A DNA stretch of 64,000 nt from Agrobacterium tumefaciens (GCA_025560025.1 CP048485.1:496001-560000), one strand, 5' to 3'. Shown: positions 9,263 to 18,799, counted from the first letter of the stretch. Numbers and translations are program-made. The notes: generated from the sequence alone by a model not told the origin.

Positions 9263-9290
9263 AGATGTTCATTCTGGAGATATTTCGCAA

Positions 9291-10940
9291 ATGCAAGCAG
9301 ATTACGTCATCGTCGGTTCGGGTTCCGCAGGCTCCGCCATCGCCTATCGCCTGTCGGAAGACGGCCGTTATTCGGTGATCGTCATCGAGGCCGGCGGTTC
9401 GGATTTCGGCCCCTTCATCCAGATGCCGGCCGCACTCGCATGGCCGATGAGCATGAAGCGCTATAATTGGGGTTATCTCTCCGAGCCCGAGCCGAACCTC
9501 GACAACCGCAGGATTACGGCGCCGCGCGGAAAAGTCATCGGCGGTTCGTCCTCCATCAACGGCCTCGTTTACGTGCGTGGCCATGCCGAGGATTTCAACC
9601 GCTGGGAAGAGCTTGGCGCGCATGGCTGGGCCTATGCGGATGTGCTGCCTTACTTCAAGCGGATGGAACATAGCCATGGCGGCGAAGAAGGCTGGCGCGG
9701 CACGGATGGGCCGCTGCATGTGCAGCGCGGCCCGGTCAACAATCCACTGTTCCACGCCTTCATTCAGGCCGGCGCTGAGGCCGGTTTCGAACTGACCGAC
9801 GATTATAACGGCTCCAAGCAGGAGGGTTTCGGCCTGATGGAGCAGACCATCCACAATGGCCGCCGCTGGTCTGCCGCCAATGCGTATCTGAAACCGGCGC
9901 TGAAGCGCGGCAATGTCACGCTCGTCAACGGTTTCGCCCGCAATGTCGTCATCGAGAACGGCCGCGCGGTTGGTGTCGAGATCGAGCGCAAGGGCGTGGT
10001 GGAAACCGTCACGGCCAATCGCGAGGTCATCGTCTCGGCATCCTCCTTCAATTCGCCGAAACTGCTGATGCTCTCAGGCATCGGCCCCGCCGCCCATCTG
10101 AAAGACATGGGCATCGAGGTGAAGGCGGATCGCCCGGGCGTGGGCGAGAACCTTCAAGACCATATGGAGTTTTATTTTCAGCAGGTCTCCACCAAGCCGG
10201 TCTCGCTTTATTCCTGGCTGCCATGGTTCTGGCAGGGCGTGGCGGGTGCGCAATGGCTGCTGTCGAAAGGCGGGCTTGGCGCTTCCAACCAGTTCGAGGC
10301 CTGCGCCTTCCTGCGCTCAGCTCCGGGTCTGAAGCAGCCTGACATCCAGTATCATTTCCTGCCCGTCGCCATTTCCTATGATGGCAAGGCGGCGGCGAAA
10401 AGCCATGGTTTTCAGGTACATGTGGGTTACAACCTGTCGAAATCGCGCGGCAATGTCACATTGCGTTCCGCAGATCCGCAAGACGACCCGGTCATCCGCT
10501 TCAACTATATGAGCCACCCGGAAGACTGGGAAAAATTCCGCCATTGCGTGCGCCTGACGCGCGACATCTTCAGCCAGAAAGCCTTTGACGATTTTCGCGG
10601 ACCGGAAATCCAGCCCGGCGAAAACGTGGAGACGGATGAGGAGATCGACGCCTTTTTGCGCGAGCATCTGGAAAGCGCCTATCACCCCTGCGGCACCTGC
10701 CGCATGGGCGACAGGGACGACCCGATGGCCGTCGTCGATCCCGAATGCCGGGTGATCGGGGTGGAGGGCTTGAGGGTGGCGGACAGCTCGATCTTCCCGC
10801 ATGTGACCTATGGCAACCTCAACGGCCCGTCGATCATGACCGGCGAAAAAGCGGCGGACCACATTCTCGGCAAAACCCCGCTGCCGCGGTCCAATCAGGA
10901 ACCTTGGGCGAACCCACGCGCGGCCGTCAGCGACCGGTGA
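9291..10940 (+). CDS. betA: Choline dehydrogenase (GMC oxidoreductase)
   Basis: FAD-dependent oxidation of choline to betaine aldehyde, first step of betaine synthesis. The 549-residue protein starts with the FAD dinucleotide fold [20 protein letters not shown] (res. 4-23). GMC signature 1 is [20 protein letters not shown] (about 78-97). C-terminal active-site segments are [10 protein letters not shown] and the Asn-bearing [19 protein letters not shown]. The ribosome site is weak (GAGATATTTC). It follows betB in the same direction but is separated by the foldback element, so its expression relative to betB may be altered. Convergent with the toxin gene, whose end is 4 nt away. Confidence 0.95.
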   Translation: MQADYVIVGSGSAGSAIAYRLSEDGRYSVIVIEAGGSDFGPFIQMPAALAWPMSMKRYNWGYLSEPEPNLDNRRITAPRGKVIGGSSSINGLVYVRGHAEDFNRWEELGAHGWAYADVLPYFKRMEHSHGGEEGWRGTDGPLHVQRGPVNNPLFHAFIQAGAEAGFELTDDYNGSKQEGFGLMEQTIHNGRRWSAANAYLKPALKRGNVTLVNGFARNVVIENGRAVGVEIERKGVVETVTANREVIVSASSFNSPKLLMLSGIGPAAHLKDMGIEVKADRPGVGENLQDHMEFYFQQVSTKPVSLYSWLPWFWQGVAGAQWLLSKGGLGASNQFEACAFLRSAPGLKQPDIQYHFLPVAISYDGKAAAKSHGFQVHVGYNLSKSRGNVTLRSADPQDDPVIRFNYMSHPEDWEKFRHCVRLTRDIFSQKAFDDFRGPEIQPGENVETDEEIDAFLREHLESAYHPCGTCRMGDRDDPMAVVDPECRVIGVEGLRVADSSIFPHVTYGNLNGPSIMTGEKAADHILGKTPLPRSNQEPWANPRAAVSDR

Positions 10941-10943
10941 GGG

Positions 10944-11243
10944 TCAATGGTAATCATCCTCGCGCTGGTGGCGGACGGCGGCAATGGTGACGGTTTCCGG
11001 GCCGTCAATGCGGAATAGCACGATATAGCCTGATGAACCGAACGGTATGAGGAGTTCGCGTATCAGGCTGTTTTCCGGGGATGCCTTGCGGCAGCTGAAG
11101 GGAAAATCGCCGAGAATCTCCAGTCCTGCTCTTATGGCGCGGATCGCTTTCTCAGCCACATCGATGTCGTAGGCGATCAGAAAATCATAGATGCGATCAA
11201 AATCGGCCAAGGCTTCTTCGGTATAGCGAAGCTCATACGTCAT
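10944..11243 (-). CDS. RelE/ParE-family toxin
   Basis: A 99-residue protein of the ParE/RelE fold: MTYELRYTEEALADFDRIYDFL is the usual N-terminal strand-helix, followed by the core LGDFPFSCRKA and the C-terminal IVLFRIDGPETVTIAAVRHQRE. ParE members poison gyrase and RelE members cleave mRNA; the sequence looks more ParE-like. It overlaps the end of the upstream antitoxin gene by 4 nt, the standard arrangement of a type II toxin-antitoxin operon. It ends 4 nt from the convergent betA. Confidence 0.85.
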   Translation of the reverse strand: MTYELRYTEEALADFDRIYDFLIAYDIDVAEKAIRAIRAGLEILGDFPFSCRKASPENSLIRELLIPFGSSGYIVLFRIDGPETVTIAAVRHQREDDYH

Positions 11244-11512
11244 TTCCGCTTCGCGGCTTTCGCAGCATCAAGTTTCTTTTGCATCATCGAAAGAACATCG
11301 TCGGTGGTATAATAGACACCGGTGCGCTCAGCATCTTCGAGCGAGGCCAGCCCGCGCGCAATGAACTCTGCCTGTGATTTACGGATTTCCACCTGCCTGC
11401 GCACGGAATCCTCAACGAAGGAAGAGAGCGTTTCGCCGTCCTTCAGCACGCTTTCCGCCGCCTCGCGAAAATCCGCCGTTACCCGCAGCGAAGGCAATGT
11501 CGCCGTTTTCAT
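11240..11512 (-). CDS. Type II antitoxin of the ParE-like toxin
   Basis: A 90-residue protein beginning MKTATLPSLRVTADFREAAE, with a short N-terminal strand and the helix-turn-helix-like stretch GETLSSFVEDSVRRQVEIR expected of a ribbon-helix-helix dimer. The rest is a charged tail (VLSMMQKKLDAAKAAKRK) that would contact the toxin. ATG 11512 has GGAG 7 nt upstream; a longer upstream reading lacks a ribosome site. It is the first gene of the pair and overlaps the toxin start by 4 nt. The assignment rests mainly on context. Confidence 0.78.
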   Translation of the reverse strand: MKTATLPSLRVTADFREAAESVLKDGETLSSFVEDSVRRQVEIRKSQAEFIARGLASLEDAERTGVYYTTDDVLSMMQKKLDAAKAAKRK

Positions 11513-11662
11513 ATTGCGTCTCCATGCGTTGCAATTGCGATGCCAAGAGTGCGCCGATAGGGGCGGCCTGTCAAATGCAAAACCTTGCAATCCCCGCCCG
11601 AGAGGCGGATAAACGGACTTCCCGCCTGATGACGACCATCAAAATCACCGATCTGGACCGCC

Positions 11663-13006
11663 ATGCCCGTCGACTACAAAAAGCTGAAGATGCTCCGCCG
11701 TTCCCGTGTCGTCTGGGGCTCCTGGCGGGTGTGGAGGCCGAGGGCGGTTTTCTGGATTGGCGCGATTGCGGTTGGCCTTATCAGCGTTGGCTTTGCCTGG
11801 GCGGCGGATCGCGCCCAGCACCTTTTCTTTGCGGCGACCTCATCGGGCAAAAGGGCGTTTCTGCTGCCGCTCATCATCACGCCGCTCGGCTTCACGCTCT
11901 GCGCATGGCTCGCGATCACGGTTTTCCCCAATGCCGGCGGCAGCGGCATTCCGCAGGCCATCGCCGCGCGGCACCTGCGGGAAGATGCGGACCGTTCGCG
12001 GCTTCTGTCGCTGAAACTCGCTTTCGGCAAGGTGGTACTGACGGTGGCCGGGCTTTTGTCCGGTGCCTCCATCGGCCGTGAGGGCCCGACCGTTCAGGTT
12101 GGCGCCTCGATCATGCTGCAGGCCGCCCGCTGGGGCGGCATGGCGCAGGCGAAGGGTCTCATTCTCGCTGGCTCGGCGGCGGGCATCGCGGCGGCTTTCA
12201 ACACGCCGCTCGCCGGCATCGTCTTCGCCATCGAGGAAATGAGCAAGACCTATGAATCCCGCGCCAATGGCCTCGTCCTCACCGCCGTCATCCTGTCCGG
12301 CCTCGCCTCGCTGGCGCTGGTCGGCAGCTATACCTATTTCGGCGCCAGTTCGGTGATGGCGAAAACGACCATGGACTGGCTGCTGATTCTGGTCTGCGGC
12401 ATTGGCGGCGGCGCGTTCGGTGCGCTGTTCAGCGCAGGCGCCTTGCATCTTTCCGCCCGCATCCGGCGCTTCGCGCAGGCCATGCCGCTGAAGCGGATGC
12501 TGGCGGTCGCCGCCGCCTGCGGTCTTGCCTCCGCCGTCCTCGGCATCGCAACGGGCGGCGCGACCTTCGGAACCGGTTACGAACAGGCGCGCGCGGCAAT
12601 CGAGGGCGAGGCCGCGCCCGCATTCTTCTTCATCGAAAAACTGGCGGCGACGTTCCTTGCCATGATGTCGGGTATTCCCGGCGGCATTTTTGCGCCGTCG
12701 CTGTCAGTAGGCGCGGGTTTCGGCAGCACCATGGCCACCCTGCTCGGCACCAGCATCGGCCTTGGCGCCATCGTCGGCATGGCGGGTTATTTTGCGGGCG
12801 TGGTGCAGGCGCCGATGACGGCCTTCGTCATCATCCTCGAAATGACCGGCAATCATGAAGGCGTCATGCCTATCATGGCCGCATCGATGCTCGGATATCT
12901 GACGTCGCGGCTTTTCTCCCGCGAGCCGCTTTATCATGGCCTGTCGCGGGTCTTCATCGCCCAGAGCATCCGCGCCAGACGCGCTGCTCAGGCCAGCGAA
13001 ACCTAA
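11663..13006 (+). CDS. ClC-family chloride channel/transporter
   Basis: A 447-residue polytopic membrane protein with the three ClC selectivity motifs: GGSGIPQA (about res. 92-99), GREGPTVQ (about 138-145, with the gating Glu) and GGIFAPSL (about 339-346). The proton-pathway glutamate of exchangers is present in FAIEEMSK (about 190), so a Cl-/H+ antiporter is likely rather than a pure channel. GIPQ replaces the more common GIPE. There is no C-terminal CBS domain. The ATG at 11663 has only a weak ribosome site. Transcribed away from the toxin-antitoxin pair; it ends 4 nt from the convergent DUF3750 gene. Confidence 0.88.
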   Translation: MPVDYKKLKMLRRSRVVWGSWRVWRPRAVFWIGAIAVGLISVGFAWAADRAQHLFFAATSSGKRAFLLPLIITPLGFTLCAWLAITVFPNAGGSGIPQAIAARHLREDADRSRLLSLKLAFGKVVLTVAGLLSGASIGREGPTVQVGASIMLQAARWGGMAQAKGLILAGSAAGIAAAFNTPLAGIVFAIEEMSKTYESRANGLVLTAVILSGLASLALVGSYTYFGASSVMAKTTMDWLLILVCGIGGGAFGALFSAGALHLSARIRRFAQAMPLKRMLAVAAACGLASAVLGIATGGATFGTGYEQARAAIEGEAAPAFFFIEKLAATFLAMMSGIPGGIFAPSLSVGAGFGSTMATLLGTSIGLGAIVGMAGYFAGVVQAPMTAFVIILEMTGNHEGVMPIMAASMLGYLTSRLFSREPLYHGLSRVFIAQSIRARRAAQASET

Positions 13007-13010
13007 CCTT

Positions 13011-13763
13011 TTATGCGCGGATGCCCGCCACACCGAAATACCCGAGCCCCGGTATCTTCACGCCCGGCCGGCTGAAATCGATGCCGGCGACAAGACCGAG
13101 AAAATTGATCTCGAAACCGCTGCGCGCACCCGCCGAAATGCCGAACAGGCCGCCGAGCGAAACGCTTACATCCTTCCAGTCGTCGGCGATGTGGTAAAAC
13201 GCGCCATCCGGCAGATAATCGCGGCCGACGGCATCCGGCGGCAGCACGACACCGAGTTCCGGCACGCTGCGCAGCACATGGGCGACGAAGGTGTTGGAGT
13301 TGGGGCCGGGATAGATGCGATAGCCGCCCGGCCGGCCATAGGGGTAATCGGTAATCGCCTTTTCGATCTTCGGGATCAGTTTTTCCGCTTCCGCGCCATG
13401 AATGGCAACCACTTGGCGCGGCATGTTGGAATACCAGTAGGCATCCGCCGCATAACCATTGTGGCGGATCGGCGTGCCCCAGCCCACCTTGTCATAACGG
13501 TCATAGCTCGCAGCACCGGGCTTTTTCAGAACGACCCAGGCGTGGCTGGCGACGGAGCCCTTGAAACCGCCGGTCATGGCGGAAAAGACATAGACGGCAG
13601 CTTCGCCGTTGCTGGACGCCGCCGGCAGCATGCCGGAGGAAGACCATCTTGCGGCGTTCCAGCCGCGCGGATGGTCTTTCATGGCCCACAGCCCGGCCGA
13701 TGCCAGCGCGGGAAGCAGATAGATGACGGCAATCGCCAGCAGCAGACGTTTTGCAAATTTCAC
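13011..13763 (-). CDS. DUF3750 domain protein, membrane-anchored
   Basis: About 250 residues. An N-terminal hydrophobic segment (KFAKRLLLAIAVIYLLPALASAG) acts as signal anchor, followed by a probably periplasmic domain with SHAWVVLKKPGAASYDRYD, YPYGRPGGYRIYPGPNSNTF and a Gly-rich C-terminus, matching DUF3750 proteins of unknown function. The conserved His and the PGPNSNTFVAHVL stretch suggest an enzyme-like domain. The start is uncertain: GTG 13763 (GGGG upstream) places the signal at the N-terminus; ATG 13808 would add 15 residues. Convergent with the ClC gene, divergent from the asparaginase. Confidence 0.75.
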   Translation of the reverse strand: MKFAKRLLLAIAVIYLLPALASAGLWAMKDHPRGWNAARWSSSGMLPAASSNGEAAVYVFSAMTGGFKGSVASHAWVVLKKPGAASYDRYDKVGWGTPIRHNGYAADAYWYSNMPRQVVAIHGAEAEKLIPKIEKAITDYPYGRPGGYRIYPGPNSNTFVAHVLRSVPELGVVLPPDAVGRDYLPDGAFYHIADDWKDVSVSLGGLFGISAGARSGFEINFLGLVAGIDFSRPGVKIPGLGYFGVAGIRA

Positions 13764-13836
13764 TGATAGCCCCGTGCATCGAAAAATCAATTGCGGTATC
13801 AACCACATGAAATCAGAATTTTTTGAGGCTGCGAAA

Positions 13837-14835
13837 ATGAACAATTCCGTTACCGTCGAAGTCACCCGCGGCAACCTCGTGGAAAGCCGCCATCAGGGCC
13901 TTGCCGTGGTGGTGGATGGCGATGGCGGCGTGCTGTTTTCGGCTGGCGATATCGAGCGCGGCATCTTCCCGCGTTCCGCCTGCAAGGCCATGCAGGCGCT
14001 GCCGCTGGTGGAAAGCGGTGCTGCGGATGCCTATCAGTTCGGCAACCGCGAACTGGCGCTTGCCTGCTCCTCCCATTCCGGCGAGGACGCGCATGTGGAG
14101 CTCGCCGCTTCGATGCTGGCGAAGGCGGGCAGGGATGCCGATACGCTGGAATGCGGCGCGCACTGGTCTTCCGACCAGAAAACCATCATCCATCAGGCCC
14201 GCACGCTGGAAAAGCCGACGGCGCTTCACAATAATTGCTCCGGCAAGCATTCGGGCTTCATCTGCGCCTGCTGCCACACCGGCACAGACCCCAAGGGCTA
14301 TGTCGGTTACGATCACCCGCTGCAGCAGGAAATCCGCGCCACGATGGCAAGCCTGACGGGTGCTGCTCTCGGTCAGGACAATTGCGGTGTGGATGGCTGC
14401 TCCATCCCCACCTATGCCGTACCGCTCAAAGGGCTGGCGCATGGTTTCGCGAAAATGGCGACGGGCAGGGGGCTGGAAGCGGGCCGTGCGAAAGCCTCGC
14501 GCCGTCTCGTCGAGGCCTGCATGGCGGAGCCCTTTTACGTGGCGGGCACCGGCCGCGCCTGCACGAAACTGATGCAGATCGCGCCGGGAAAAATCTTCGC
14601 AAAGACCGGCGCGGAGGGCGTTTTTGTCGCCGCCCTGCCGGAAAAGGGCATTGCCATGGCGGTGAAATGCGAAGACGGCACGACGCGTGCGGCGGAAGCC
14701 ATGGTCTCGGCATTGCTTGCGCGCTATTTCGATGAAGGCAGCGCCGAACAGCAGGCTTTGCTTGGCATGGCGAACCGGCAGATGCGCAACTGGAACGGCA
14801 TCCATGTCGGCGATGTCAGAGTCGTCGGGCTGTAA
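13837..14835 (+). CDS. L-asparaginase, AnsA-like thermolabile/rhizobial family (asparaginase II fold)
   Basis: A 332-residue cytoplasmic enzyme of the asparaginase family found in Rhizobium (not the E. coli AnsA/AnsB fold). Visible conserved blocks are RSACKAMQALPLVESGAAD, LACSSHSGEDAHVE, the Asn/Cys-rich HNNCSGKHSGFICAC and GVDGCSIPTYAVPL. The CSGKH and DGCSIP blocks carry the metal-binding and active-site residues of this family. The ATG at 13837 has GAGG 8 nt upstream; an ATG at 13807 in the same frame has no ribosome site. Likely role: L-asparagine use as nitrogen/carbon source. It stands alone, followed by a GST gene after 160 nt. Confidence 0.86.
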   Translation: MNNSVTVEVTRGNLVESRHQGLAVVVDGDGGVLFSAGDIERGIFPRSACKAMQALPLVESGAADAYQFGNRELALACSSHSGEDAHVELAASMLAKAGRDADTLECGAHWSSDQKTIIHQARTLEKPTALHNNCSGKHSGFICACCHTGTDPKGYVGYDHPLQQEIRATMASLTGAALGQDNCGVDGCSIPTYAVPLKGLAHGFAKMATGRGLEAGRAKASRRLVEACMAEPFYVAGTGRACTKLMQIAPGKIFAKTGAEGVFVAALPEKGIAMAVKCEDGTTRAAEAMVSALLARYFDEGSAEQQALLGMANRQMRNWNGIHVGDVRVVGL

Positions 14836-14997
14836 AATCGGCCGCTAAAAAAGCGATAAAACCTTTGACGCAGCCAGCTGCCGGCACGATGATGGCTCGC
14901 CCTTGTGCAAGGCGGCCAACCCCTGGCTGCGGCCAGGGCCCGGCGCCCGCAACACGAGGAGGTGGGCGTCCTCATTTGTCCCGGAGGTCGCATATCC

Positions 14998-15618
14998 ATG
15001 TTCACATTGTTTTTCTCCCCCGGTTCCTGCTCGCGCGCCAGCCATATCGTGCTTGAGGAATCCGGCCTGCCTTACACGGCCCATCGCGTCAATTTCGCCG
15101 AGGGCGAACAGCGCTCCGAGACATTTTTGAAGATCAACCCGAAGGGCCGCGTGCCGGCGCTGGCCACGGCGAGCGGCGTGCTGACCGAGACGCCCGCCAT
15201 CCTCGCCTTCATCGCCCAGATGGCGCCGGAGAAGAAACTCGCGCCGCTCGACGATCCCTTCGAATTTGCCGTCATGCAGTCCTTCAACGCCTTCATCTCT
15301 TCCACGGTGCACGTCGCCCATGCGCATGGTCGCCGTGGCAGTCGCTGGGCGAATGAAGATGCGTCTCTGGCGGATATGAAGGCAAAGGTGCCTCAGACCA
15401 TGGGCGAGTGCTTCGAACTGATCGAGCACGGCCTGCTGCACGGTCCCTGGGTTCTGGGCACCGCCTATTCGGTTGCCGATCCCTATCTTTTCGTCATGTC
15501 CGGCTGGCTGGAAAGCGATGGGGTGGATATTGCCCGTTTCCCGAAAGTGCACGACCACTTCCGCCGCATGAACGACCGCCCGGCGGTGCAGCGGGCGCTG
15601 GCGAGCGAGAGGGGCTGA
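14998..15618 (+). CDS. Glutathione S-transferase
   Basis: A 206-residue protein with a GST N-terminal thioredoxin fold (MFTLFFSPGSCSRASHIVLEE; Ser/Cys near res. 8-13 as catalytic candidates; the cis-Pro region KGRVPALATASGVLTETPAI binds glutathione) and an all-helical C-terminal half with GTAYSVADPYLFVMSGWLE. Similar to beta-class bacterial GSTs. ATG 14998 has GGAGG 10 nt upstream. Upstream in-frame codons extend to 14905 but run through low-complexity sequence with no ribosome site. Followed by a family A repeat. Confidence 0.86.
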   Translation: MFTLFFSPGSCSRASHIVLEESGLPYTAHRVNFAEGEQRSETFLKINPKGRVPALATASGVLTETPAILAFIAQMAPEKKLAPLDDPFEFAVMQSFNAFISSTVHVAHAHGRRGSRWANEDASLADMKAKVPQTMGECFELIEHGLLHGPWVLGTAYSVADPYLFVMSGWLESDGVDIARFPKVHDHFRRMNDRPAVQRALASERG

Positions 15619-15632
15619 GAGGCTCAGTATTT

Positions 15633-15748
15633 CCGTCATTCCGGCCCTGAGCCGGAATCCAGCCGACGCGCGTCTGCGCGGCGAGAAGGACCCCTTTCAG
15701 CCCAAGGACTTGGGCTGGCTGGATGCCGGATCAGGTCCGGCATGACGG
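15633..15748. repeat. Intergenic mosaic palindromic repeat, family A, copy 2
   Basis: Bounded by CCGTCAT and ATGACGG, with the modules CCGGCCCTGAGCCGG, GACGCGCGTCTGCGCGG, AGCCCAAGGACTTGGGCT and a terminal CCGG...CCGG hairpin. Relative to copy 1 the module order is inverted: the CGCG core precedes the AAGGACTT hairpin. It lies between two convergent GST genes, 15 nt after the first one's stop, and may serve as their shared terminator. Confidence 0.85.
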
Positions 15749-15769
15749 AGGGGTAAGGGGCTTAACCGC

Positions 15770-16429
15770 TCAGGCCGCCTCGGCGGCCCGGCTGTCCCAC
15801 ATGGTCTTGAACGCCGTGCGCGCCTGGCAGCGGGCGAGCCAGGCCTTCAACGCCGGATGGGCATCGAACAACGGCTGGTGGCCCTGCGCGTAACGAACGA
15901 TTTCCGCCGCGTTGAGATCGGCGACGGTGAAACGGTCGCCCACCAGATAATCATGGCTGGAAAGATGCTGCTCCAGCACCCGGAAGGGGCGTTTCAGCAG
16001 GCGGGCGGCGACATCGATCACGGCCTTACCGCTATCGCTTTCCGACAGGCCTTCGGCAATGGCGGAGGAAATCTTCAGCGAATTGGTTTCGACTTCGGTG
16101 GCGGCAAAGAAGGACCATTGCAGCATCGCCGCATCTTCCTTCAGATCAACCGGAGCCAGCGGTCCGCCATATTTGCGGGCGAGATAAAGATTGATCGCCA
16201 TGGATTCGTAAAGCACCATGCCGTCATCCTCGATGCAGGGAATGGTGCCCATCGGATTGACGGCGAGAAAGGCGGGAGACAGCGTGTTCAGCGGCGCATC
16301 CGCAGCCAGCGGATCGGCAAGGCGGCGGGCCTGTATGACTGGCACATGCTTGAATTCTATGCCCAGTTCACCCGCAAGCCACAGCGTGCGCGTGGCGCGG
16401 GAACGGTAGACACCGTAGATCGTCAACAT
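15770..16429 (-). CDS. Glutathione S-transferase
   Basis: A 219-residue GST. The N-terminal thioredoxin-like domain begins [20 protein letters not shown], with an SRATRTLW motif where Ser is the likely catalytic residue. The cis-Pro/glutathione segment is [22 protein letters not shown] (res. about 58-80). The C-terminal helical domain contains [25 protein letters not shown] stands 8 nt before the ATG at 16429. Convergent with the other GST, from which it is clearly distinct in sequence, so not a recent duplicate. The substrate is not predictable. Confidence 0.86.
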   Translation of the reverse strand: MLTIYGVYRSRATRTLWLAGELGIEFKHVPVIQARRLADPLAADAPLNTLSPAFLAVNPMGTIPCIEDDGMVLYESMAINLYLARKYGGPLAPVDLKEDAAMLQWSFFAATEVETNSLKISSAIAEGLSESDSGKAVIDVAARLLKRPFRVLEQHLSSHDYLVGDRFTVADLNAAEIVRYAQGHQPLFDAHPALKAWLARCQARTAFKTMWDSRAAEAA

Positions 16430-16447
16430 CGAATTTACCCCCTTGAG

Positions 16448-16500
16448 AGCATTTCCAGCGAAAACTGCGCCGCAGTTTTACGTCCGGACAATGCGGAAAA
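16448..16500. repeat. Degenerate palindromic element (family D), with a 19-bp palindrome
   Basis: It contains AGCATTTCCAGCGAAAACTG, then the palindrome AAAACTGCG-C-CGCAGTTTT (16461-16479), then CGTCCGGACAATGCGGAAAA. The same plan (AGAGCATT...GCGAAGCGC...TCGGAAATGC) occurs at 45180-45231 upstream of the aminotransferase. A degenerate relative is seen at 61168-61212. These resemble short REP-like elements. Confidence 0.55.
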
Positions 16501-16612
16501 CAAAAAAGCAGAATACGGCCGACGATGCCGGCAAACGGCGCGCTCCGGCCTTTTCGATGCGGCACGTTACGGTTTTGCACTTTTAAAGTGAAGTTGCGGA
16601 TCGCAGGGCCAG

Positions 16613-17128
16613 CTATGATTTTTTCTGATCCGTCAGAAAGTCCGTATCCGGCGACAACCGGTATTCGAAACGGTCGATGAAACGTTCGAACAGGCGCGCA
16701 AATGTCTCCACATCCTCCGCCGGCCATCCATCCATCACGTCCTCGATGACGCTCATCTTGGTCCGGCGCATTTCCTGCAAAAGACTGGTGCCGAGCGGCG
16801 TGATCTCGACAATGCTGCGGCGGCCGTCTTCCTGGGAAACGCCGCGTTTCAGCAGGCCGCGCCCCACCATATCCGCCACCACCCGGCTGCCGCGCGAGGG
16901 GTCGATGCGCATGCCCTCGGCGATAGCACCCACGGTAACATCGCCTTCCGCGCGGCGCAGAATATCGAGAACGTCGATATGGGAGAGTTCGAGACCCGGA
17001 GCGAGCTTGGCAAGCGCCATGCGGCCGATGATGCGGCGGCCGATCATGATGCGCATACGCGTCATCGTATTGCCGATCCGCTTGATGTCCTCGGGCAGAT
17101 CCTCGTTCCAGTTTTCCTCAGTCGCCAC
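16613..17128 (-). CDS. MarR-family transcriptional regulator of the adjacent MFS pump
   Basis: A 171-residue winged-helix protein. The DNA-binding part is visible as LSHIDVLDILRRAEGDVTVGAIAEGMRIDPSRGSRVVADM followed by the wing RGVSQEDGRRSIVEITPLG, the MarR layout. The start is GTG 17128, with AAGGGAC/GAGGAAG upstream; a longer upstream frame to 17314 would cross the promoter region of the divergent gene. It is divergent from the MFS exporter, with 141 nt between starts, so repression of the pump and itself is likely. Confidence 0.83.
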   Translation of the reverse strand: MATEENWNEDLPEDIKRIGNTMTRMRIMIGRRIIGRMALAKLAPGLELSHIDVLDILRRAEGDVTVGAIAEGMRIDPSRGSRVVADMVGRGLLKRGVSQEDGRRSIVEITPLGTSLLQEMRRTKMSVIEDVMDGWPAEDVETFARLFERFIDRFEYRLSPDTDFLTDQKKS

Positions 17129-17205
17129 GCTTCCTCGTCCCTTTCGATGCTGTTTTCCGATCACATTTAGCGGCATTAACACAGATGTCAAAAACTTGCC
17201 ATTGA

Positions 17206-17215
17206 CATATATATG
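17206..17215. promoter_or_regulatory. Candidate MarR operator/promoter in the marR-MFS intergenic region
   Basis: The palindrome CATATATATG lies in the 141-nt divergent region, next to a TTGACA-like hexamer (TTGACA at 17202-17207) that reads towards the MFS gene. The overlap of palindrome and -35 element fits a repressor site; the exact site is not certain. Confidence 0.45.
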
Positions 17216-17269
17216 CTGATAGCACACAAATTGTCGCAGCAAAACTGCCGGAAGCCAACGAGATTTTTC

Positions 17270-18799
17270 ATGGATATGTCCACCGCCCCCGTGGCGCCGC
17301 TTGTGTCGGATCATCGGCGCAGGCTCATCGTCTTTCTGTTCCTGATGCTGGCCATGTTCATGGCGACCCTCGATAACCAGATCGTATCGACAGCACTTCC
17401 CACCATCGTCGGCGAGTTCGGCGCGCTGGAGCGTTTCGGCTGGATCGGCTCGGCCTATCTTCTGGCGACCAGCGCGGTCATGCCGGTTTATGGCAAGCTC
17501 GGCGATCTGTTCGGCCGCAAATATGTGATGATCGCGGCGGTCGTCATCTTTACGCTCGGTTCGCTCGCCTGCGGGCTGGCATGGTCGATGGATTCGCTGA
17601 TTGCGGCCCGCGTTCTGCAGGGGCTTGGCGGCGGCGGCATCATGGTGTCGATCTTTTCCGTCAATGCGGATCTGTTCGAGCCGCGCGAGCGCGCCCGCTA
17701 CCAGAGCTATTCCAGCCTCACCATCATGGCGTCAGGCAGCGTCGGCCCGATCCTCGGCGGCACGATGAGCGACCTGTTCGGCTGGCGGTCGATCTTCCTC
17801 ATCAACCTGCCGCTCGGTATTATCGTCATTGCAGGGCTGGCGTTGATGCTGCCCTATCGCCGCCCGGCCCGCCAGCCGAAGATCGATTATCTCGGCGCGG
17901 TGCTCTTGGCGGCAACCATTGCCAGCGTGGTCTTCTGGGCAGACAGCAGCGAATTGTTCGGCTCGCTCATCGCAGGCCCCAGCCTCGGCATCATCGCTTT
18001 CGCCGTCATTGCCGCCTTTCTCTGGGTGCAGGTGGAACGCCGCGCGCCGGAACCGGTCGTGCCGCTGCGTCTCTTTAAGGACAGCACCTTTCCGCTGTTG
18101 ATGATCGTCTCGCTGACCAGCGGCGGCATCGGTATCGGCATGGTCAATTATTATGCCCTGTTCCTGCAGACCACGACCGGGCTTTCGCCCTCCCATGCCG
18201 GCCTGTTCTTCATCGCCGTCACCAGCGGCATCGTCATGGGCTCGCTTTCGGCGGGACGGCTGATTTCGATCACCGGCGTCTACAAGCCCTTCTCGGTGGC
18301 GGGTCTTTCCATCAACCTCGTCGCCATGTTGCTGTTCACGCAGATGCATGCCGGAACGCCGCTTTGGGTGATTGCGGTCCTCATGTTGGCGCAAGGCTTT
18401 GCTGTCGGCCTCGGCCAGCAGGCGCCGATCATCGGCGTGCAGAATTCCGCGCCCAAGGCGGATATCGGTGCGGCGAGCGGCGCGGTGACGCTGACCCGCA
18501 TGGGTGGTGCTGCCATTGCCATCTCAGTCTATGGCGCCATCGTATCGTCGAGCCTCAAGGGCGTGGCGGTCGATATTCCCGGCGTCGGCAGGATCGAGGA
18601 ACTGACGCCGAAAATGCTCTCCGAACTCCCGGCCGCCTCGCAGGCCGCCGTCGCCTCGCTCTATTCGGATGCGTTTACGCCGCTCTTCTTCGCCGCAGCC
18701 GCAACCGCCGCCATCGGCCTTGCGGCCGCGCTTATGCTGAAACCTGTGCGGCTGCCGGCGGCGGTGCAGGCGAAGCCAGCCGAAGGGGCGGGGGAGTAG
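17270..18799 (+). CDS. MFS drug:H+ antiporter, DHA2 (14-TM, EmrB/QacA) family
   Basis: A 509-residue inner-membrane exporter. Motifs are visible: LDNQIVSTALPTIVGEF in TM1 (motif D1, with the conserved Asp), motif A GKLGDLFGRKYVM in the first loop, and motif C-like MASGSVGPILGGTMSD in TM5. Hydrophobic segments suggest 14 helices. The ATG at 17270 has a weak ribosome site; upstream in-frame codons back to 17213 overlap the presumed promoter. The divergent MarR gene suggests induction by toxic organic compounds. The substrate is unknown. Followed by a family A repeat after the stop. Confidence 0.9.
   Translation: MDMSTAPVAPLVSDHRRRLIVFLFLMLAMFMATLDNQIVSTALPTIVGEFGALERFGWIGSAYLLATSAVMPVYGKLGDLFGRKYVMIAAVVIFTLGSLACGLAWSMDSLIAARVLQGLGGGGIMVSIFSVNADLFEPRERARYQSYSSLTIMASGSVGPILGGTMSDLFGWRSIFLINLPLGIIVIAGLALMLPYRRPARQPKIDYLGAVLLAATIASVVFWADSSELFGSLIAGPSLGIIAFAVIAAFLWVQVERRAPEPVVPLRLFKDSTFPLLMIVSLTSGGIGIGMVNYYALFLQTTTGLSPSHAGLFFIAVTSGIVMGSLSAGRLISITGVYKPFSVAGLSINLVAMLLFTQMHAGTPLWVIAVLMLAQGFAVGLGQQAPIIGVQNSAPKADIGAASGAVTLTRMGGAAIAISVYGAIVSSSLKGVAVDIPGVGRIEELTPKMLSELPAASQAAVASLYSDAFTPLFFAAAATAAIGLAAALMLKPVRLPAAVQAKPAEGAGE

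Noticed and set aside
14836..14997. GC-rich stretch before the first GST gene as a possible riboswitch or attenuator
   Set aside because: Several short stems can be drawn, but no conserved riboswitch core, no leader ORF with ribosome site and no terminator were found.
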